Shown: piece after piece, positions 45,121 through 53,870 of the stretch
How positions within the stretch are numbered: the stretch's first letter is position 1
Layout of the letters: every line of letters starts with the position of its first letter
Source: Hyphomicrobiales bacterium
Lineage (GTDB): Bacteria > Pseudomonadota > Alphaproteobacteria > Rhizobiales > Rhizobiaceae
Assembly (NCBI GenBank): GCA_900468625.1
Contig: UBUL01000001.1
Span: forward strand, 230,440-294,439
Direction: 5' to 3'
Length of the DNA: 64,000 bases
Notes under the pieces: generated by a model
Seen by the model: the letters and a program-made list of their open reading frames with translations, nothing else
Databases searched by the model: none
What the model was told of the DNA's origin: nothing
Position numbers and translations under genes: made by a program

Positions 45121-45993
45121 CTACCGAACCGCCTGCAGGATGATAGATGCCAATCGTTCCGTCGCCGGACTTGCTTCCGCTTCGGCGCGGTGCAGCACGA
45201 GATCGAGTTTCGGCAAAGCCGGCAGACCGGCCTCACCCGGCGCCAGTTGCCGCACCTTCGGTGGAAGGCCGAGCGGCGTGCGCAGCGCCAGACCGAGGCC
45301 TGCCGCCGTCGCCGCCCAAAGCCCTCCAAGGCTTGGGCTGACAAAGGATATCCGCCAGCCGATGCCGGCGCGATCGAGCGTCTTCGTGGCGATGTCGCGC
45401 AGCAGGCATGGCGCCTCGAGCGAGGCCAGAGGCATGCTTTCGCCGCAATCGGCATGCCAAAGCATCGCGCCGCTCGCCGGGCCGACCCAGCAGAGCGGCA
45501 CTTCGGCGACCCGATCGCAATGAGCCGTGCGGAAGCCATCGCTCCAGGCAAGCGCCAGATCGAGCTTGCCAGATGTCACACGCTCCACAAGCTCCACATT
45601 GCGCACCACGCGCGCCTCGATGCGCACCTTGGGATGCGCACGCGCAAAACGCCCCAGCACCTCGGGCAGCAGCGTCTCGCCGAAATCCTCCTGCAAGCCG
45701 AGGCGCACCCAACCTTCCAGCTCCGTCCCGTGCAGTGCCGTGGCCGCCTCGTCGTTCAGGTCCAGCAGCCGCCGCGCATAGCCAAGCATGATCTCGCCGG
45801 CCTCCGTCAGCGCCAGTCCCCGGCCCGCCTTGCGGAAGATCGGCGTGCCCGCCTGCTCCTCCAGCTTCTTGAGCTGGGCACTGATGGCAGAAGTCGAGCG
45901 TCCGAGCCGATCTGCCGCCCTGGCATAGCTGCCGAGCTCGATGCCGGTGACGAAGCTGCGCAGGACATCGAGATCGAAGACAATCTTCCGCAT
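45121..45993 (-). CDS. LysR-family transcriptional regulator
   Basis: 290 residues. The helix-turn-helix occupies about 6-65 (LDVLRSFVTGIELGSYARAADRLGRSTSAISAQLKKLEEQAGTPIFRKAGRG) and the effector domain about 92-285. It is divergent from a tautomerase-cupin-DUF4865-lyase run, with a symmetrical site in the gap, so it likely activates that run in response to a small metabolite. ATG 45993 (MRKIVFDLDV) fits the family. Confidence 0.92.
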   Translation of the reverse strand: MRKIVFDLDVLRSFVTGIELGSYARAADRLGRSTSAISAQLKKLEEQAGTPIFRKAGRGLALTEAGEIMLGYARRLLDLNDEAATALHGTELEGWVRLGLQEDFGETLLPEVLGRFARAHPKVRIEARVVRNVELVERVTSGKLDLALAWSDGFRTAHCDRVAEVPLCWVGPASGAMLWHADCGESMPLASLEAPCLLRDIATKTLDRAGIGWRISFVSPSLGGLWAATAAGLGLALRTPLGLPPKVRQLAPGEAGLPALPKLDLVLHRAEAEASPATERLASIILQAVR

Positions 45994-46010
45994 GGATAAC
46001 TATCCACATT

Positions 46011-46031
46011 TTTAGGACTATAAATCCTGAA
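46011..46031. promoter_or_regulatory. Probable LysR-binding site
   Basis: Interrupted palindrome TTTAGGA-CTATAAA-TCCTGAA (6 of 7 arm positions match) in the divergent gap, next to a LysR gene. The T...A spacing agrees with the LysR consensus. Inferred from symmetry and position. Confidence 0.5.
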
Positions 46032-46104
46032 TTATCTGATTTTCGGGACGATTATCCGCTGGCATTCTATGCTCGTCAAGTGACACGGAAACAGGAGCAA
46101 TCCC

Positions 46105-46497
46105 ATGCCATTCACCCGCATCACCCTTCTGCGCGGCAAGCCGCCGGAATATCTCAAGGCACTGTCCGACAGCTTTCATCGCGCTCTGGTCGAAGCCTTC
46201 GAAGTGCCGCCGGCAGACCGTTTCCAGTCCATTCACCAGCTGGAGCCGCATGAACTCATCTTCGACCGGACCTATTTCGCCAGCAAGCCGCGCTCGGACG
46301 ACTACGTCTTCTTCGATGTCACTATCGGCAAGCCGCGCAGCACCGAAGTCAAGAAAGCCTTCTATCGCCGGGTCGCTGAACTTCTTGCCGATGCGCCTGG
46401 CGTTCGCGCCGAGGACACCATGATCACCATCACGACGGCGACACGCGAGGACTGGTCCTTTGCCGATGGCCGCGCCCAGATGATCGAACAGGTCTGA
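46105..46497 (+). CDS. Tautomerase-superfamily protein
   Basis: 130 residues with the essential N-terminal Pro (MPFTRITLLRGK) that acts as general base in 4-oxalocrotonate tautomerase-type enzymes. Length and layout match the Tautomerase_2 group (two beta-alpha-beta halves, with DDYVFFDVTIGKPRSTEVKKAFYRRVAELL). It is first in the run controlled by the divergent LysR gene. The substrate is unknown, but association with a PLP lyase and a cupin suggests a keto acid or amino-acid-derived compound. Confidence 0.85.
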   Translation: MPFTRITLLRGKPPEYLKALSDSFHRALVEAFEVPPADRFQSIHQLEPHELIFDRTYFASKPRSDDYVFFDVTIGKPRSTEVKKAFYRRVAELLADAPGVRAEDTMITITTATREDWSFADGRAQMIEQV

Positions 46498-46502
46498 GAG
46501 AC

Positions 46503-46898
46503 ATGCCTCAAACCACCTCAACGCCATCGCCCGTTATCCATCGTGCCGGCACGAATATGCGCCCGTCGCCCGAAGGCATCGCAACCGCCTCTTTCCTAGT
46601 GGAGTCACTCGTGGAGAACGGTGAAAACGGCGGTCTCACAGCCATGCGCTGCGCCCTCGAGCCCGGCGTGATGACACACTGGCATACGCATCCGCATGGG
46701 CAGATCCTCTATGTTCTGTCCGGTGTCGGACTGGCCGAACGCTTCGGCGGTCCGGCCGAGGAACTGCACGCCGGCGACTGCGTCAGCTTCGCACCGAACG
46801 AACGCCATCGGCACGGTGCGGCGCCGGAAAATGCCTTTTCCTATATCAGCATCCAGGCGGCGCAGGATGGAAGCGCCGTGACCTGGCTGGAGGAATGA
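46503..46898 (+). CDS. Cupin-domain protein
   Basis: 131 residues forming one cupin barrel: the metal-binding MTHWHTHPHGQILYVLSG (three His) and the second strand pair DCVSFAPNERHRHGAAP with a fourth His. It probably binds a metal and a small acid, as a sensor or enzyme. It lies 5 bases after the tautomerase gene and 3 bases before DUF4865, so it belongs to one operon. Confidence 0.87.
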   Translation: MPQTTSTPSPVIHRAGTNMRPSPEGIATASFLVESLVENGENGGLTAMRCALEPGVMTHWHTHPHGQILYVLSGVGLAERFGGPAEELHAGDCVSFAPNERHRHGAAPENAFSYISIQAAQDGSAVTWLEE

Positions 46899-46901
46899 CC
46901 G

Positions 46902-47474
46902 ATGATCGCCATGCAATATAACTTCCTCCTCCCCGCAGATTACGACATGGCGATCATCGATCGCCGCATCCGCGAAAAAGGTCCCCTGCTCGACAATCTC
47001 CCAGGCCTGAAGTTCAAGGCCTATCTGACGGCAAGGAAGGACGATGCCATTATAGGGAGCCGACAGAATCTCTATTCCCCCTTCTATGTCTGGCATGAAG
47101 AAGAGGGCCTGAGCGACTTCGTCTGCGGCCCCGGCTTTCTCGCCCTGACCGAGAATTTCGGCCGCCCGCAGGTCAACACCTGGATCGCATGGTACACCGG
47201 GACGTCTGCGGATATTCGCCGCGCCAAATTCGCGACACGCGAGGTGGTCGCAATCGACGCCGAAACATCGCTTGCCGAACTCCGCGCGCACGAAACTGAG
47301 GCGGCGGCGCAAGCCCTGTCGAACGGCGAAGCCCTCGCCTCGGTCGCCGCCTTCGAGCCGACGCACTGGACGCTGGTACGCTTCCGCCTGCTGGCCGAGC
47401 CGCCGAAAGATCCGGCTCGGCCAGGTGTCCAGGCCTACGACGTCGGGCATCTCTCGCTGCCTGGCATCGCTTGA
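46902..47474 (+). CDS. DUF4865 family protein
   Basis: 190 residues: MQYNFLLPADYDMAIIDRRI, NLYSPFYVWHEEEGLSDFVCGPGF and TWIAWYTGT match DUF4865, a family repeatedly found with tautomerase, cupin and LysR genes in proteobacteria. No signal peptide is present. GAGGAATGACCG precedes ATG 46902. Function unknown; the length suggests a dimeric alpha/beta (ferredoxin-like) fold. Confidence 0.82.
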   Translation: MIAMQYNFLLPADYDMAIIDRRIREKGPLLDNLPGLKFKAYLTARKDDAIIGSRQNLYSPFYVWHEEEGLSDFVCGPGFLALTENFGRPQVNTWIAWYTGTSADIRRAKFATREVVAIDAETSLAELRAHETEAAAQALSNGEALASVAAFEPTHWTLVRFRLLAEPPKDPARPGVQAYDVGHLSLPGIA

Positions 47475-47563
47475 AGTGTCATGGAGACAATCTGCTTGTT
47501 TCAAAGGACAGGCGGGCGCTTTATGGATGGAAAGTCTTTCTAAATCAGAAGAGTGATCCCTCC

Positions 47564-48532
47564 ATGGTCGACATCGCAATGATCGAAGCCGCACGCACGC
47601 GCCTCGGCGGTCGGGCACGGCGCACGCCGCTGCTCTCCTCGCCCTTCCTTGATGAAATCGCCGGGCGCCGTCTATTCGTGAAGGCCGAATGCCTGCAGCA
47701 TTCCGGCTCCTTCAAGTTCCGCGGCGGCTGGTCGGCGGTTTCGGCACTGGAACCGGCCGTGCGTGCCAGAGGCGTCATCGCCTTTTCCTCAGGCAATCAC
47801 GCACAAGGCGTGGCATTGGCTGCAAAACTGCATGGCGTCCCTGCCGTCATCATCATGCCGGCCGACGCCCCGAAACTGAAGATCGCCAATACCCGCGCCT
47901 TCGGCGCCGAAGTCGTGCTCTACGACCGTATAAAAGAAGACCGCGACGAGATCGGCGCCCGCATCTCGAAGGAGCGCAGCCTCACACTCATCAAGCCCTT
48001 CGACGAACCGCAAGTGATTGCCGGCCAAGGAACGACCGGACTCGAAATCGCCGAACAAGCCACCGAGGAGGGCATCGAGGCCGCAAGCGTCCTTGTCCCC
48101 TGTGGTGGCGGCGGCCTGACCTCCGGTATCGCGCTGGCCCTCGAATCCCGCGCACCGGGCTTGAAGGTGCGCCCCTGCGAACCTCAGGATTTCGACGATA
48201 CCGCCCGTTCGCTGGCTTCCGGCAAGATCGAGCGCAATGCCGCGCTGCAGGGCTCGATCTGCGACGCCATCATCACGCCGCAGCCGGGCAACATCACCTT
48301 TCCGATCCTGAAGCGCCTTTGCGGCCCCGGCCTCGCCGTGACGGACGAAGAGGCACAAAAGGCCATGGCGCTCGCCTTTACCCGTTTGAAAATCGTGGTT
48401 GAGCCGGGCGGCGCCGTGGCACTGGCAGCAGCGCTCTTCCACGGCAAGGATATCGACGGTGACACGGTGATCGCCGTTACCTCAGGCGGCAATGTCGACA
48501 GGGAAGTCTTCGAAGCGGCGCTGAGTCTTTAG
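47564..48532 (+). CDS. PLP-dependent threonine/serine dehydratase family protein
   Basis: 322 residues, the short catabolic form without a regulatory domain. PLP Lys K51 is in SGSFKFRG; SSGNHAQG and the phosphate loop PCGGGGLTSG are present, and the C-terminus reads VTSGGNVDREVF. Members deaminate L-Thr or L-Ser to 2-oxo acids or act as Ser/Asp racemases. ATG 47564 follows a weak ribosome-binding site. It lies 89 bases after DUF4865 on the same strand. Its stop codon TAG is made by the first bases of the RIME-like element at 48531. Confidence 0.9.
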   Translation: MVDIAMIEAARTRLGGRARRTPLLSSPFLDEIAGRRLFVKAECLQHSGSFKFRGGWSAVSALEPAVRARGVIAFSSGNHAQGVALAAKLHGVPAVIIMPADAPKLKIANTRAFGAEVVLYDRIKEDRDEIGARISKERSLTLIKPFDEPQVIAGQGTTGLEIAEQATEEGIEAASVLVPCGGGGLTSGIALALESRAPGLKVRPCEPQDFDDTARSLASGKIERNAALQGSICDAIITPQPGNITFPILKRLCGPGLAVTDEEAQKAMALAFTRLKIVVEPGGAVALAAALFHGKDIDGDTVIAVTSGGNVDREVFEAALSL

Positions 48533-48633
48533 AGCATTTCCGCTTTTCTTCGAATCGCGAAAACGCTCTATCCTCTTGTTTTTTATGCATTCCGGACGAA
48601 AAACCGCTACCGCACTTTTCCTGGAAATGCTCT
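48531..48633. repeat. RIME-type palindromic element between convergent genes
   Basis: 103 bases with perfect 11-bp ends AGAGCATTTCC/GGAAATGCTCT and internal partial arms (CGCTTTT, GAAAACGCTCT, AAACCGC). It fills the whole gap. The TAG stop codon of each flanking gene is built from one of its ends: 48530-48532 on the plus strand and 48634-48632 on the minus strand. Degraded relatives lie at 22254 and 24871. Confidence 0.75.
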
Positions 48634-49267
48634 AATTCACGGCGCGGCGATAGAGCGCCAGCGACCCGGCAAGAGCCAAAAGCGCGCCGCCGCAGGCGCG
48701 CTCGAGCCATTTCGCCCCTTCCGATTTCAGGACGCGCACGGCCTGCGAACCGAAAACGGCATAGCCGAACATGATCATGAAATCGAGCGCAGCAAAGATC
48801 GCACCGAGCACGATATATTGCTGCATCTGCGGCGCCGAGGGATCGATGAACTGCGGCAGGAAGGCCGAGAAGAAGAGATAGCCCTTGGGATTGGTAACCG
48901 CGACCATGAAGCTCTTCAGGCCAATGGAAAAGGCGCCTCCCTTCGATGGGTTCGCGCCCGCCTGCAAGGCACCGTCTATGCTTCCCTTCGAGCGCAGCAT
49001 CATGATGCCGAGAAAGGCGAGATAGGCCGCACCCACCCATTTCAGAGCCGAGAACCAGAACTCGGAAGCAGCCAGCAGCGCCCCGAGGCCGATAGCGACG
49101 GCGCTGATCAGCACGGCATCGGAAAGAACGGCGCCGACCGTGCCCGGCAAGGCGCGCTTGACGCCGAAACGCGAGCCGTTGGTCAGCGCCAGAAGCACGG
49201 TCGGCCCCGGCGTCGCGATACCGATGAAGGAAACGGCAGCAAAGGCGAGCAGTGTGGTGAGATGCAT
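48632..49267 (-). CDS. LysE-family amino acid exporter
   Basis: 211 residues with six hydrophobic segments; the N-terminal FIGIATPGPTVLLALTNGSRFG matches the LysE/RhtB signature (A-x-P-G-P). The middle reads NPSKGGAFSIGLKSFMVAVTNPKGYLFF, also typical. RhtB-type carriers export amino acids such as Thr, Ser or Lys. ATG 49267 is preceded by GAGGAGGGAC. It is convergent with the PLP dehydratase gene across the RIME element. Confidence 0.9.
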   Translation of the reverse strand: MHLTTLLAFAAVSFIGIATPGPTVLLALTNGSRFGVKRALPGTVGAVLSDAVLISAVAIGLGALLAASEFWFSALKWVGAAYLAFLGIMMLRSKGSIDGALQAGANPSKGGAFSIGLKSFMVAVTNPKGYLFFSAFLPQFIDPSAPQMQQYIVLGAIFAALDFMIMFGYAVFGSQAVRVLKSEGAKWLERACGGALLALAGSLALYRRAVN

Positions 49268-49355
49268 GATGTCCCTCCTCTGGAAGAGAGGAAGGTTGCA
49301 TGTGAGGTGGTGGTAATCAAGTGTCTGCTTGCTTCCAGTCTGCCGCACCTCTGAT

Positions 49356-49389
49356 ACCCCCCTTTGTCGCTTTCGCGACAGAGGGGGGT
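49356..49389. repeat. Strong intergenic palindrome
   Basis: 15-bp arms ACCCCCCTTTGTCGC/GCGACAGAGGGGGGT with a TTTC loop and one G:U-type mismatch. No T tract follows on either side. It resembles short palindromic repeats of rhizobial intergenic regions, and may also stop transcription from the dehydrogenase gene at 49433. Confidence 0.5.
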
Positions 49390-49432
49390 GCAGCACTCCC
49401 CACAAACTCGAGCGTCGATGACACACTCCGCG

Positions 49433-50320
49433 CTACCCCTCCAATCCCGCATCCTTCGCCGCCAGCGCGCCGATCGCCGACCAATCCAGTTCCTCGCCGC
49501 CATGCGCAAGCAAGGTCAGGAACCGATCACGCAGCAGACTTGCCAATGGCAACGGCACGTTCAGCGCCTCGCCGGCTGCCAATGCCAGCCGGACATCTTT
49601 CTGGCCAAGCGGCGCCGTAAAGCCCGCCGGCTTGAACTTGCGGTCCGCGATCAGCCCGCCATAGGTCTTGTAGACGGGCGCATTGAACAGCGTCGAGGTC
49701 AGAAGATCGAGATAGGCATGCCGGTCGACACCACCCTTCTCGACCAGTGCCATGGCTTCGCCGAGCGACTCGATGACCGAAGCGATGAGGAAATTGCCGC
49801 TGAGCTTGACGAGATTGGCTGCCTTCGGCTCTTCGCCGAGCACGAATGTACGCTGACCGATGGCTTCGAAGAGCGGCATGACCGACCGGACGGCATCAGG
49901 CGCACCTGCTGCAGCAACGAAGAGCTTCGCCGCAGCAGCGGCTTCCGGACGGCCGAAGACGGGTGCCGCCACGAAACGCTGGCCTGCGGCCGCGTGCTCT
50001 TTGGTAAGCCGTTCGGACATGGCGACGCTGATCGTGCTTGCGGAAATATGAACCGCGCCCCTGCCAAGGTTTGCCAAAACGCCACCATCGCCATGAACGA
50101 CGGCCGAAAGCGCATCGTCATGCGCGAGCATCGTGAATACGGCATCGCCAGCGCAGGCTTCCGCCACCGTTCCGGCAACCCTCGCGCCTTCGCTAGCCAA
50201 AGCCTCAGCTTTATCGCGCGAGCGATTGTAGACGGTTACCTCATGCCCGGCCTTGACGAGGTTGACGGCCATGGCGCTGCCCATTTGGCCCAATCCGATA
50301 AATCCGACTTTCACTGGCAT
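49433..50320 (-). CDS. NAD(P)-dependent beta-hydroxyacid dehydrogenase
   Basis: 295 residues. The Rossmann N-terminus VGFIGLGQMGSAMAVNLVKAGH (5-26), the SASTISV substrate loop (93-99) and the catalytic Lys K172 in KLSGNF are typical of 3-hydroxyisobutyrate, tartronate semialdehyde and glyoxylate/succinic semialdehyde reductases. Substrate cannot be fixed. It is upstream of, and probably independent from, the convergent RIME region. ATG 50320 is in the family context MPVKVGFIG. Confidence 0.9.
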   Translation of the reverse strand: MPVKVGFIGLGQMGSAMAVNLVKAGHEVTVYNRSRDKAEALASEGARVAGTVAEACAGDAVFTMLAHDDALSAVVHGDGGVLANLGRGAVHISASTISVAMSERLTKEHAAAGQRFVAAPVFGRPEAAAAAKLFVAAAGAPDAVRSVMPLFEAIGQRTFVLGEEPKAANLVKLSGNFLIASVIESLGEAMALVEKGGVDRHAYLDLLTSTLFNAPVYKTYGGLIADRKFKPAGFTAPLGQKDVRLALAAGEALNVPLPLASLLRDRFLTLLAHGGEELDWSAIGALAAKDAGLEG

Positions 50321-50367
50321 ATCTCCTTCTCACTCAGCCTGGGGGATCGCAGGCACTCCGCTTCAAG

Positions 50368-50399
50368 AAAAAACCCGCCGTCTTTCGACAGCGGGTTTT
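50368..50399 (-). terminator. Terminator of pyk
   Basis: AAAACCCGC-C-GTC pairs with GAC-A-GCGGGTTTT across TTTC (one mismatch). On the minus strand six T follow. Confidence 0.8.
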
Positions 50400-50437
50400 G
50401 GATGTTTCAGGGTGCTGCCGCAGTCAGATGTCGGCAA

Positions 50438-51877
50438 TCACACGCCGGACTGGCCGTCCGAGCCGATATAGGCAATGCGCAGCATGTTGGTGGCGCCTGG
50501 CGTGCCGAGCGGAACACCGGCCGAAATGATGATGCGGTCGCCCGGCTTGCCGAAGCCTTCCTCGGCAACGATGCGGCAGGCATTGTTGACCATGTCGTCG
50601 AGGTCGGTCGCATCGTGCGTGACGACGCAGTGCATGCCCCAGACGACGGAGAGACGGCGCGCCGTCTGGATGATCGGTGACAGCGCCAGGATCGGAACCT
50701 GCGGACGCTCGCGCGAGGCACGCAGGCCGGTAGTGCCCGACGAGGTATAGCAGACGATGGCGGCGAGCTTCAGCGTTTCGGCGATCTGGCGTGCGGCGAG
50801 CGAAATCGCGTCGGCACCAGTCGCTTCCGGAAGTGCGCGCTGAGCATAGATGATGCCTGGATAATGCGGCTCGCGCTCGATGGTGCCGGCGATCGAGGCC
50901 ATCATGGAAACGGCTTCGACCGGATAGTCGCCGGAGGCGGATTCTGCCGAAAGCATGACGGCATCTGCGCCTTCGAAGACGGCGGTTGCGACGTCGGAAA
51001 CTTCGGCGCGGGTCGGGACCGGCGCGGAGATCATCGATTCCAGCATCTGCGTGGCGACGACAACCGGCTTGCCGGAGCGGCGGCAGGCGCGGATCAGCTG
51101 CTTCTGGATGCCTGGAACGGATTCCAGCGGCATTTCCACGCCGAGATCGCCGCGGGCGACCATCAGAGCGTCGGAAAGCTCGATGATTTCCTCGATGCGC
51201 TCGACAGCCTGCGGCTTCTCGATCTTTGACATCAGGCCGACGCGGCCATGCGAGATCTTGCGGACTTCCGTCAGATCTTCCGGGCGCTGGATGAAGGAAA
51301 GCGCGACCCAGTCGACTTCGTTGGTGGCCAGGACGGCATCGAGGTCGGTGCGGTCCTTGTCGGTCAGCGCGCCGACGCCGAGCAGAGTGTCAGGCAGGCT
51401 GACGCCCTTGCGGTCGGAGATCTTCGTGCCCGAAATGACTGTCGTCACGATGCTCTTGCCGTCGCATTTTTCGGCACGCAGCGCCAGCTTGCCGTCGTCG
51501 ATCAGCAGACGATGGCCGGGCTGCACCGATTCCAGGATTTCCGGATGCGGCAGGTAAACGCGCGTGTTGTCGCCGGGCGTATCCTGATTGTCGAGCGTGA
51601 AGGTCTGGCCAGGCTTCAGATCGACCTTGCCCTCGGCAAACTTGCCGACGCGCAGCTTGGGACCCTGCAAGTCAGCGAGAATGCCGATCGGACGGCCACA
51701 GCGGCTTTCGACGGCGCGAATGCGCTGGATCAGCATGCGCATCACATCGTGGCTGGCGTGGCTCATGTTGATGCGGAATAGGTCCGCCCCGGCCTCATGA
51801 AGCTTCTGGATCATCTCCTCGGAGGAAGATGCCGGACCGAGTGTTGCGAGGATTTTGACTTTTCGGTTTCGTCTCAT
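50438..51877 (-). CDS. pyk: Pyruvate kinase
   Basis: 479 residues, one-isozyme bacterial length. The N-terminal RKVKILATLGPASS, MSHAS, the B domain, the active-site MVARGDLGVEMP with Lys upstream (LMSKIEKPQA), TQMLESMI and the C-terminal allosteric domain (CYTSSGTTGLRASRERPQVPILALSP) are present. It makes ATP and pyruvate. The ATG at 51877 overlaps the DUF1036 stop by one base (TGATG), so translation is coupled; a TTG one codon earlier is also possible. Confidence 0.96.
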   Translation of the reverse strand: MRRNRKVKILATLGPASSSEEMIQKLHEAGADLFRINMSHASHDVMRMLIQRIRAVESRCGRPIGILADLQGPKLRVGKFAEGKVDLKPGQTFTLDNQDTPGDNTRVYLPHPEILESVQPGHRLLIDDGKLALRAEKCDGKSIVTTVISGTKISDRKGVSLPDTLLGVGALTDKDRTDLDAVLATNEVDWVALSFIQRPEDLTEVRKISHGRVGLMSKIEKPQAVERIEEIIELSDALMVARGDLGVEMPLESVPGIQKQLIRACRRSGKPVVVATQMLESMISAPVPTRAEVSDVATAVFEGADAVMLSAESASGDYPVEAVSMMASIAGTIEREPHYPGIIYAQRALPEATGADAISLAARQIAETLKLAAIVCYTSSGTTGLRASRERPQVPILALSPIIQTARRLSVVWGMHCVVTHDATDLDDMVNNACRIVAEEGFGKPGDRIIISAGVPLGTPGATNMLRIAYIGSDGQSGV

Positions 51878-52416
51878 CAATTCTGGCTTTCCTGGCTGCC
51901 CGGGGTATCGGAAAGCTGAACCATCCAGCTCGCCTGACGCCCCGTGTCGTATTCCTTGAATCCCATCTTCTGATAACCGCGAGCGTAGCAGTCCTTCACG
52001 CCTGGGATTTTAAATTCGTTTTCCGCCACGCACATTTCGACGTCGCCCGTCCAGCGGCCGCCGCGAGCCGCATCTTCTGCGTAGAGATAATAGTAGCGGG
52101 ATTGGAGCGGCCCCTCGATCAAAGTGGCGCAGGTGTTGGCCGGAATCTGCCACCACCCTTCCGTTACCCAGCCTTCCTTGGCACGATAGCCGATCGCCAC
52201 ACCGACGAGGTTCTGCGTACCGTTGCATGTTCGGAAGTCGGCATGAGCGGCATCCGGCATGAAAAAGAAGAACGGCGCTGCCGCAGCAAGGATGAGGAAG
52301 GCGATTCGGGCTAGCGGACCTGACCGCTTAACGAAACGTGGCGCGACTTGGCTGGACACGGCTTCCAATTGGCTCCCGGTTGTTCGTTGTTGCGTCTTCT
52401 TGCGCTGCCATCCCAT
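51877..52416 (-). CDS. DUF1036 family exported protein
   Basis: 179 residues. A basic leader is followed by a hydrophobic export signal (about 35-57, RIAFLILAAAAPFFFFMPDAAHA) and the DUF1036 core: DFRTCNGTQNLVGVAIGYRAKEGWVTEGWWQIPANTCATL, RGGRWTGDVEMCVAENEF and GVKDCYARGYQKMGF. Four Cys in the core suggest two disulfides in the periplasm. The pairing with pyk in Rhizobiales is common. The start is ATG 52416 (or TTG 52425). Function unknown. Confidence 0.85.
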   Translation of the reverse strand: MGWQRKKTQQRTTGSQLEAVSSQVAPRFVKRSGPLARIAFLILAAAAPFFFFMPDAAHADFRTCNGTQNLVGVAIGYRAKEGWVTEGWWQIPANTCATLIEGPLQSRYYYLYAEDAARGGRWTGDVEMCVAENEFKIPGVKDCYARGYQKMGFKEYDTGRQASWMVQLSDTPGSQESQN

Positions 52417-52572
52417 GAATGTCAACGCAACTCTAATCGATTATATTTTCTTCACGGCATGGTGACGGCACCAGGCGCCGCTCTCCATCCGATCGAAGCT
52501 GCAAACCTTGCACCTTCCATCCGCACATGCAATCAAACAAAGAGTTGAAAATTTCAATAATCGACAATCTGC

Positions 52573-53367
52573 ATGACCGACTTCAGACCGTTTGAAATCA
52601 TACCCGGCAATCGTGACAAAGGCATGGTCATTCTCGGCGATCACGCCATGCGCCATCTGCCGCAGCGCTATGGCAGCCTCGGCCTGCCGGAAACTGCCTT
52701 TTCCCGCCATATCGCCTATGACATCGGTATCGAAAGCCTGTGCCGCCATCTCTGTGCGCGGCTGGACGTACCCGGCGTGCTCGGCGGCTTTTCCCGCCTG
52801 CTGATCGATCCGAACCGCGGCGAGGACGACCCGACGCTGATCATGAAAATCTCCGACGGCGCAATCATATCAGGCAACCATCCGATCACCGACGAGGAAT
52901 GGAACTACCGCATAGAGGCCTTCCACAGGCCCTATCACGCTGCGGTCGACCGGACGATTTCCGCGGTGGCCGAAACGACGGGCAAGGCACCTTTGGTATT
53001 CTCGATGCATTCCTTCACGCCGGCATGGAAGAGCGTGCCGCGCCCCTGGCATGCAAGCGTGCTCTGGGATAGCGACGAGCGTGCCGTCGCGCCGCTTCTT
53101 GCAAAGCTAAGCACCGATACCGATCTCGTTATTGGCGACAACGAGCCTTACGACGGCGCCTTGCGCAACGACACCATGTTCCGCCATTGCATGATGAAAG
53201 GCATTCCGCACGCGCTGCTGGAGGTCCGCCAGGATCTGATCGGTGACGACGCCGGCGTTGTCGAATGGGTCGACCGGCTGGCGCCGATCTTCGCCGAGAT
53301 CAATGCCGATCCGGCTCTGCACGAATACAAACGCTATGCTTCGCGCACCGGCCCCTACGAGGCATGA
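52573..53367 (+). CDS. N-formylglutamate amidohydrolase family protein
   Basis: 264 residues. The Zn-dependent amidohydrolase fold of the HutG-like group is shown by NRGEDDPTLI, ISDGAIISGNH, FSMHSFTPAW and DNEPYDG. The family hydrolyses N-formyl-L-glutamate in histidine breakdown, but no hut genes are near, so another N-acyl amino acid is possible. It stands at the head of a rightward run with DUF1244. Confidence 0.88.
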   Translation: MTDFRPFEIIPGNRDKGMVILGDHAMRHLPQRYGSLGLPETAFSRHIAYDIGIESLCRHLCARLDVPGVLGGFSRLLIDPNRGEDDPTLIMKISDGAIISGNHPITDEEWNYRIEAFHRPYHAAVDRTISAVAETTGKAPLVFSMHSFTPAWKSVPRPWHASVLWDSDERAVAPLLAKLSTDTDLVIGDNEPYDGALRNDTMFRHCMMKGIPHALLEVRQDLIGDDAGVVEWVDRLAPIFAEINADPALHEYKRYASRTGPYEA

Positions 53368-53395
53368 ACCGGCGAGCGAACCGAGGAGAATAGAA

Positions 53396-53701
53396 ATGAC
53401 CATGCTCACCAAGCAACAAGAGACCGAGCTCGAGGCCGCCGCGTTCCGCCGCCTCGTCGCGCACCTGCGCGAACGCAGCGATGTCCAGAACATTGACCTT
53501 ATGAATCTCGCCGGCTTCTGCCGCAACTGCCTTTCCAACTGGTATCGCGAAGCGGCCGAAGAGGCAGGCTTGCCCGTCAGCAAGGACGAGTCGCGCGAGG
53601 TGATCTACGGCATGCCCTACGAGGATTGGAAAAACCTGCATCAGAAAGAAGCCTCGCCTGTGCAAAAAGCCGCTTTCGAGCGAAACAAGCCGAAAGATTA
53701 A
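53396..53701 (+). CDS. DUF1244 family protein
   Basis: 101 residues. The core RLVAHLRERSDVQNIDLMNLAGFCRNCLSNWYREAAEEAG contains the FCRNCL Cys pair of the family, and YGMPYEDWK..HQKEAS completes it. It is small and cytosolic; a metal or thiol role for the two Cys is possible but not shown. GAGGAGAATAGAA precedes ATG 53396, 28 bases after the amidohydrolase gene, with which it is likely cotranscribed. Confidence 0.88.
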   Translation: MTMLTKQQETELEAAAFRRLVAHLRERSDVQNIDLMNLAGFCRNCLSNWYREAAEEAGLPVSKDESREVIYGMPYEDWKNLHQKEASPVQKAAFERNKPKD

Positions 53702-53870
53702 CCCTCCCTTCACCAATCCGGCTTGACCTTGCGCGCCATTCGCGGCACGTCAACTGCCCGATCGAATTCGAAATACCGCGCAGGCCGTGAAGCGATGAGC
53801 CCTATGGGGACACTCGATCTTATCCGCGGCCGGCTGCAAGCGACCCTTTGAGACCCTTTAGGAGAAGTGC

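Noticed and set aside
53702..53870. Possible 18-codon ORF (MSPMGTLDLIRG...) upstream of gapR
   Set aside because: Too short, no clear ribosome-binding site and no recognised family.
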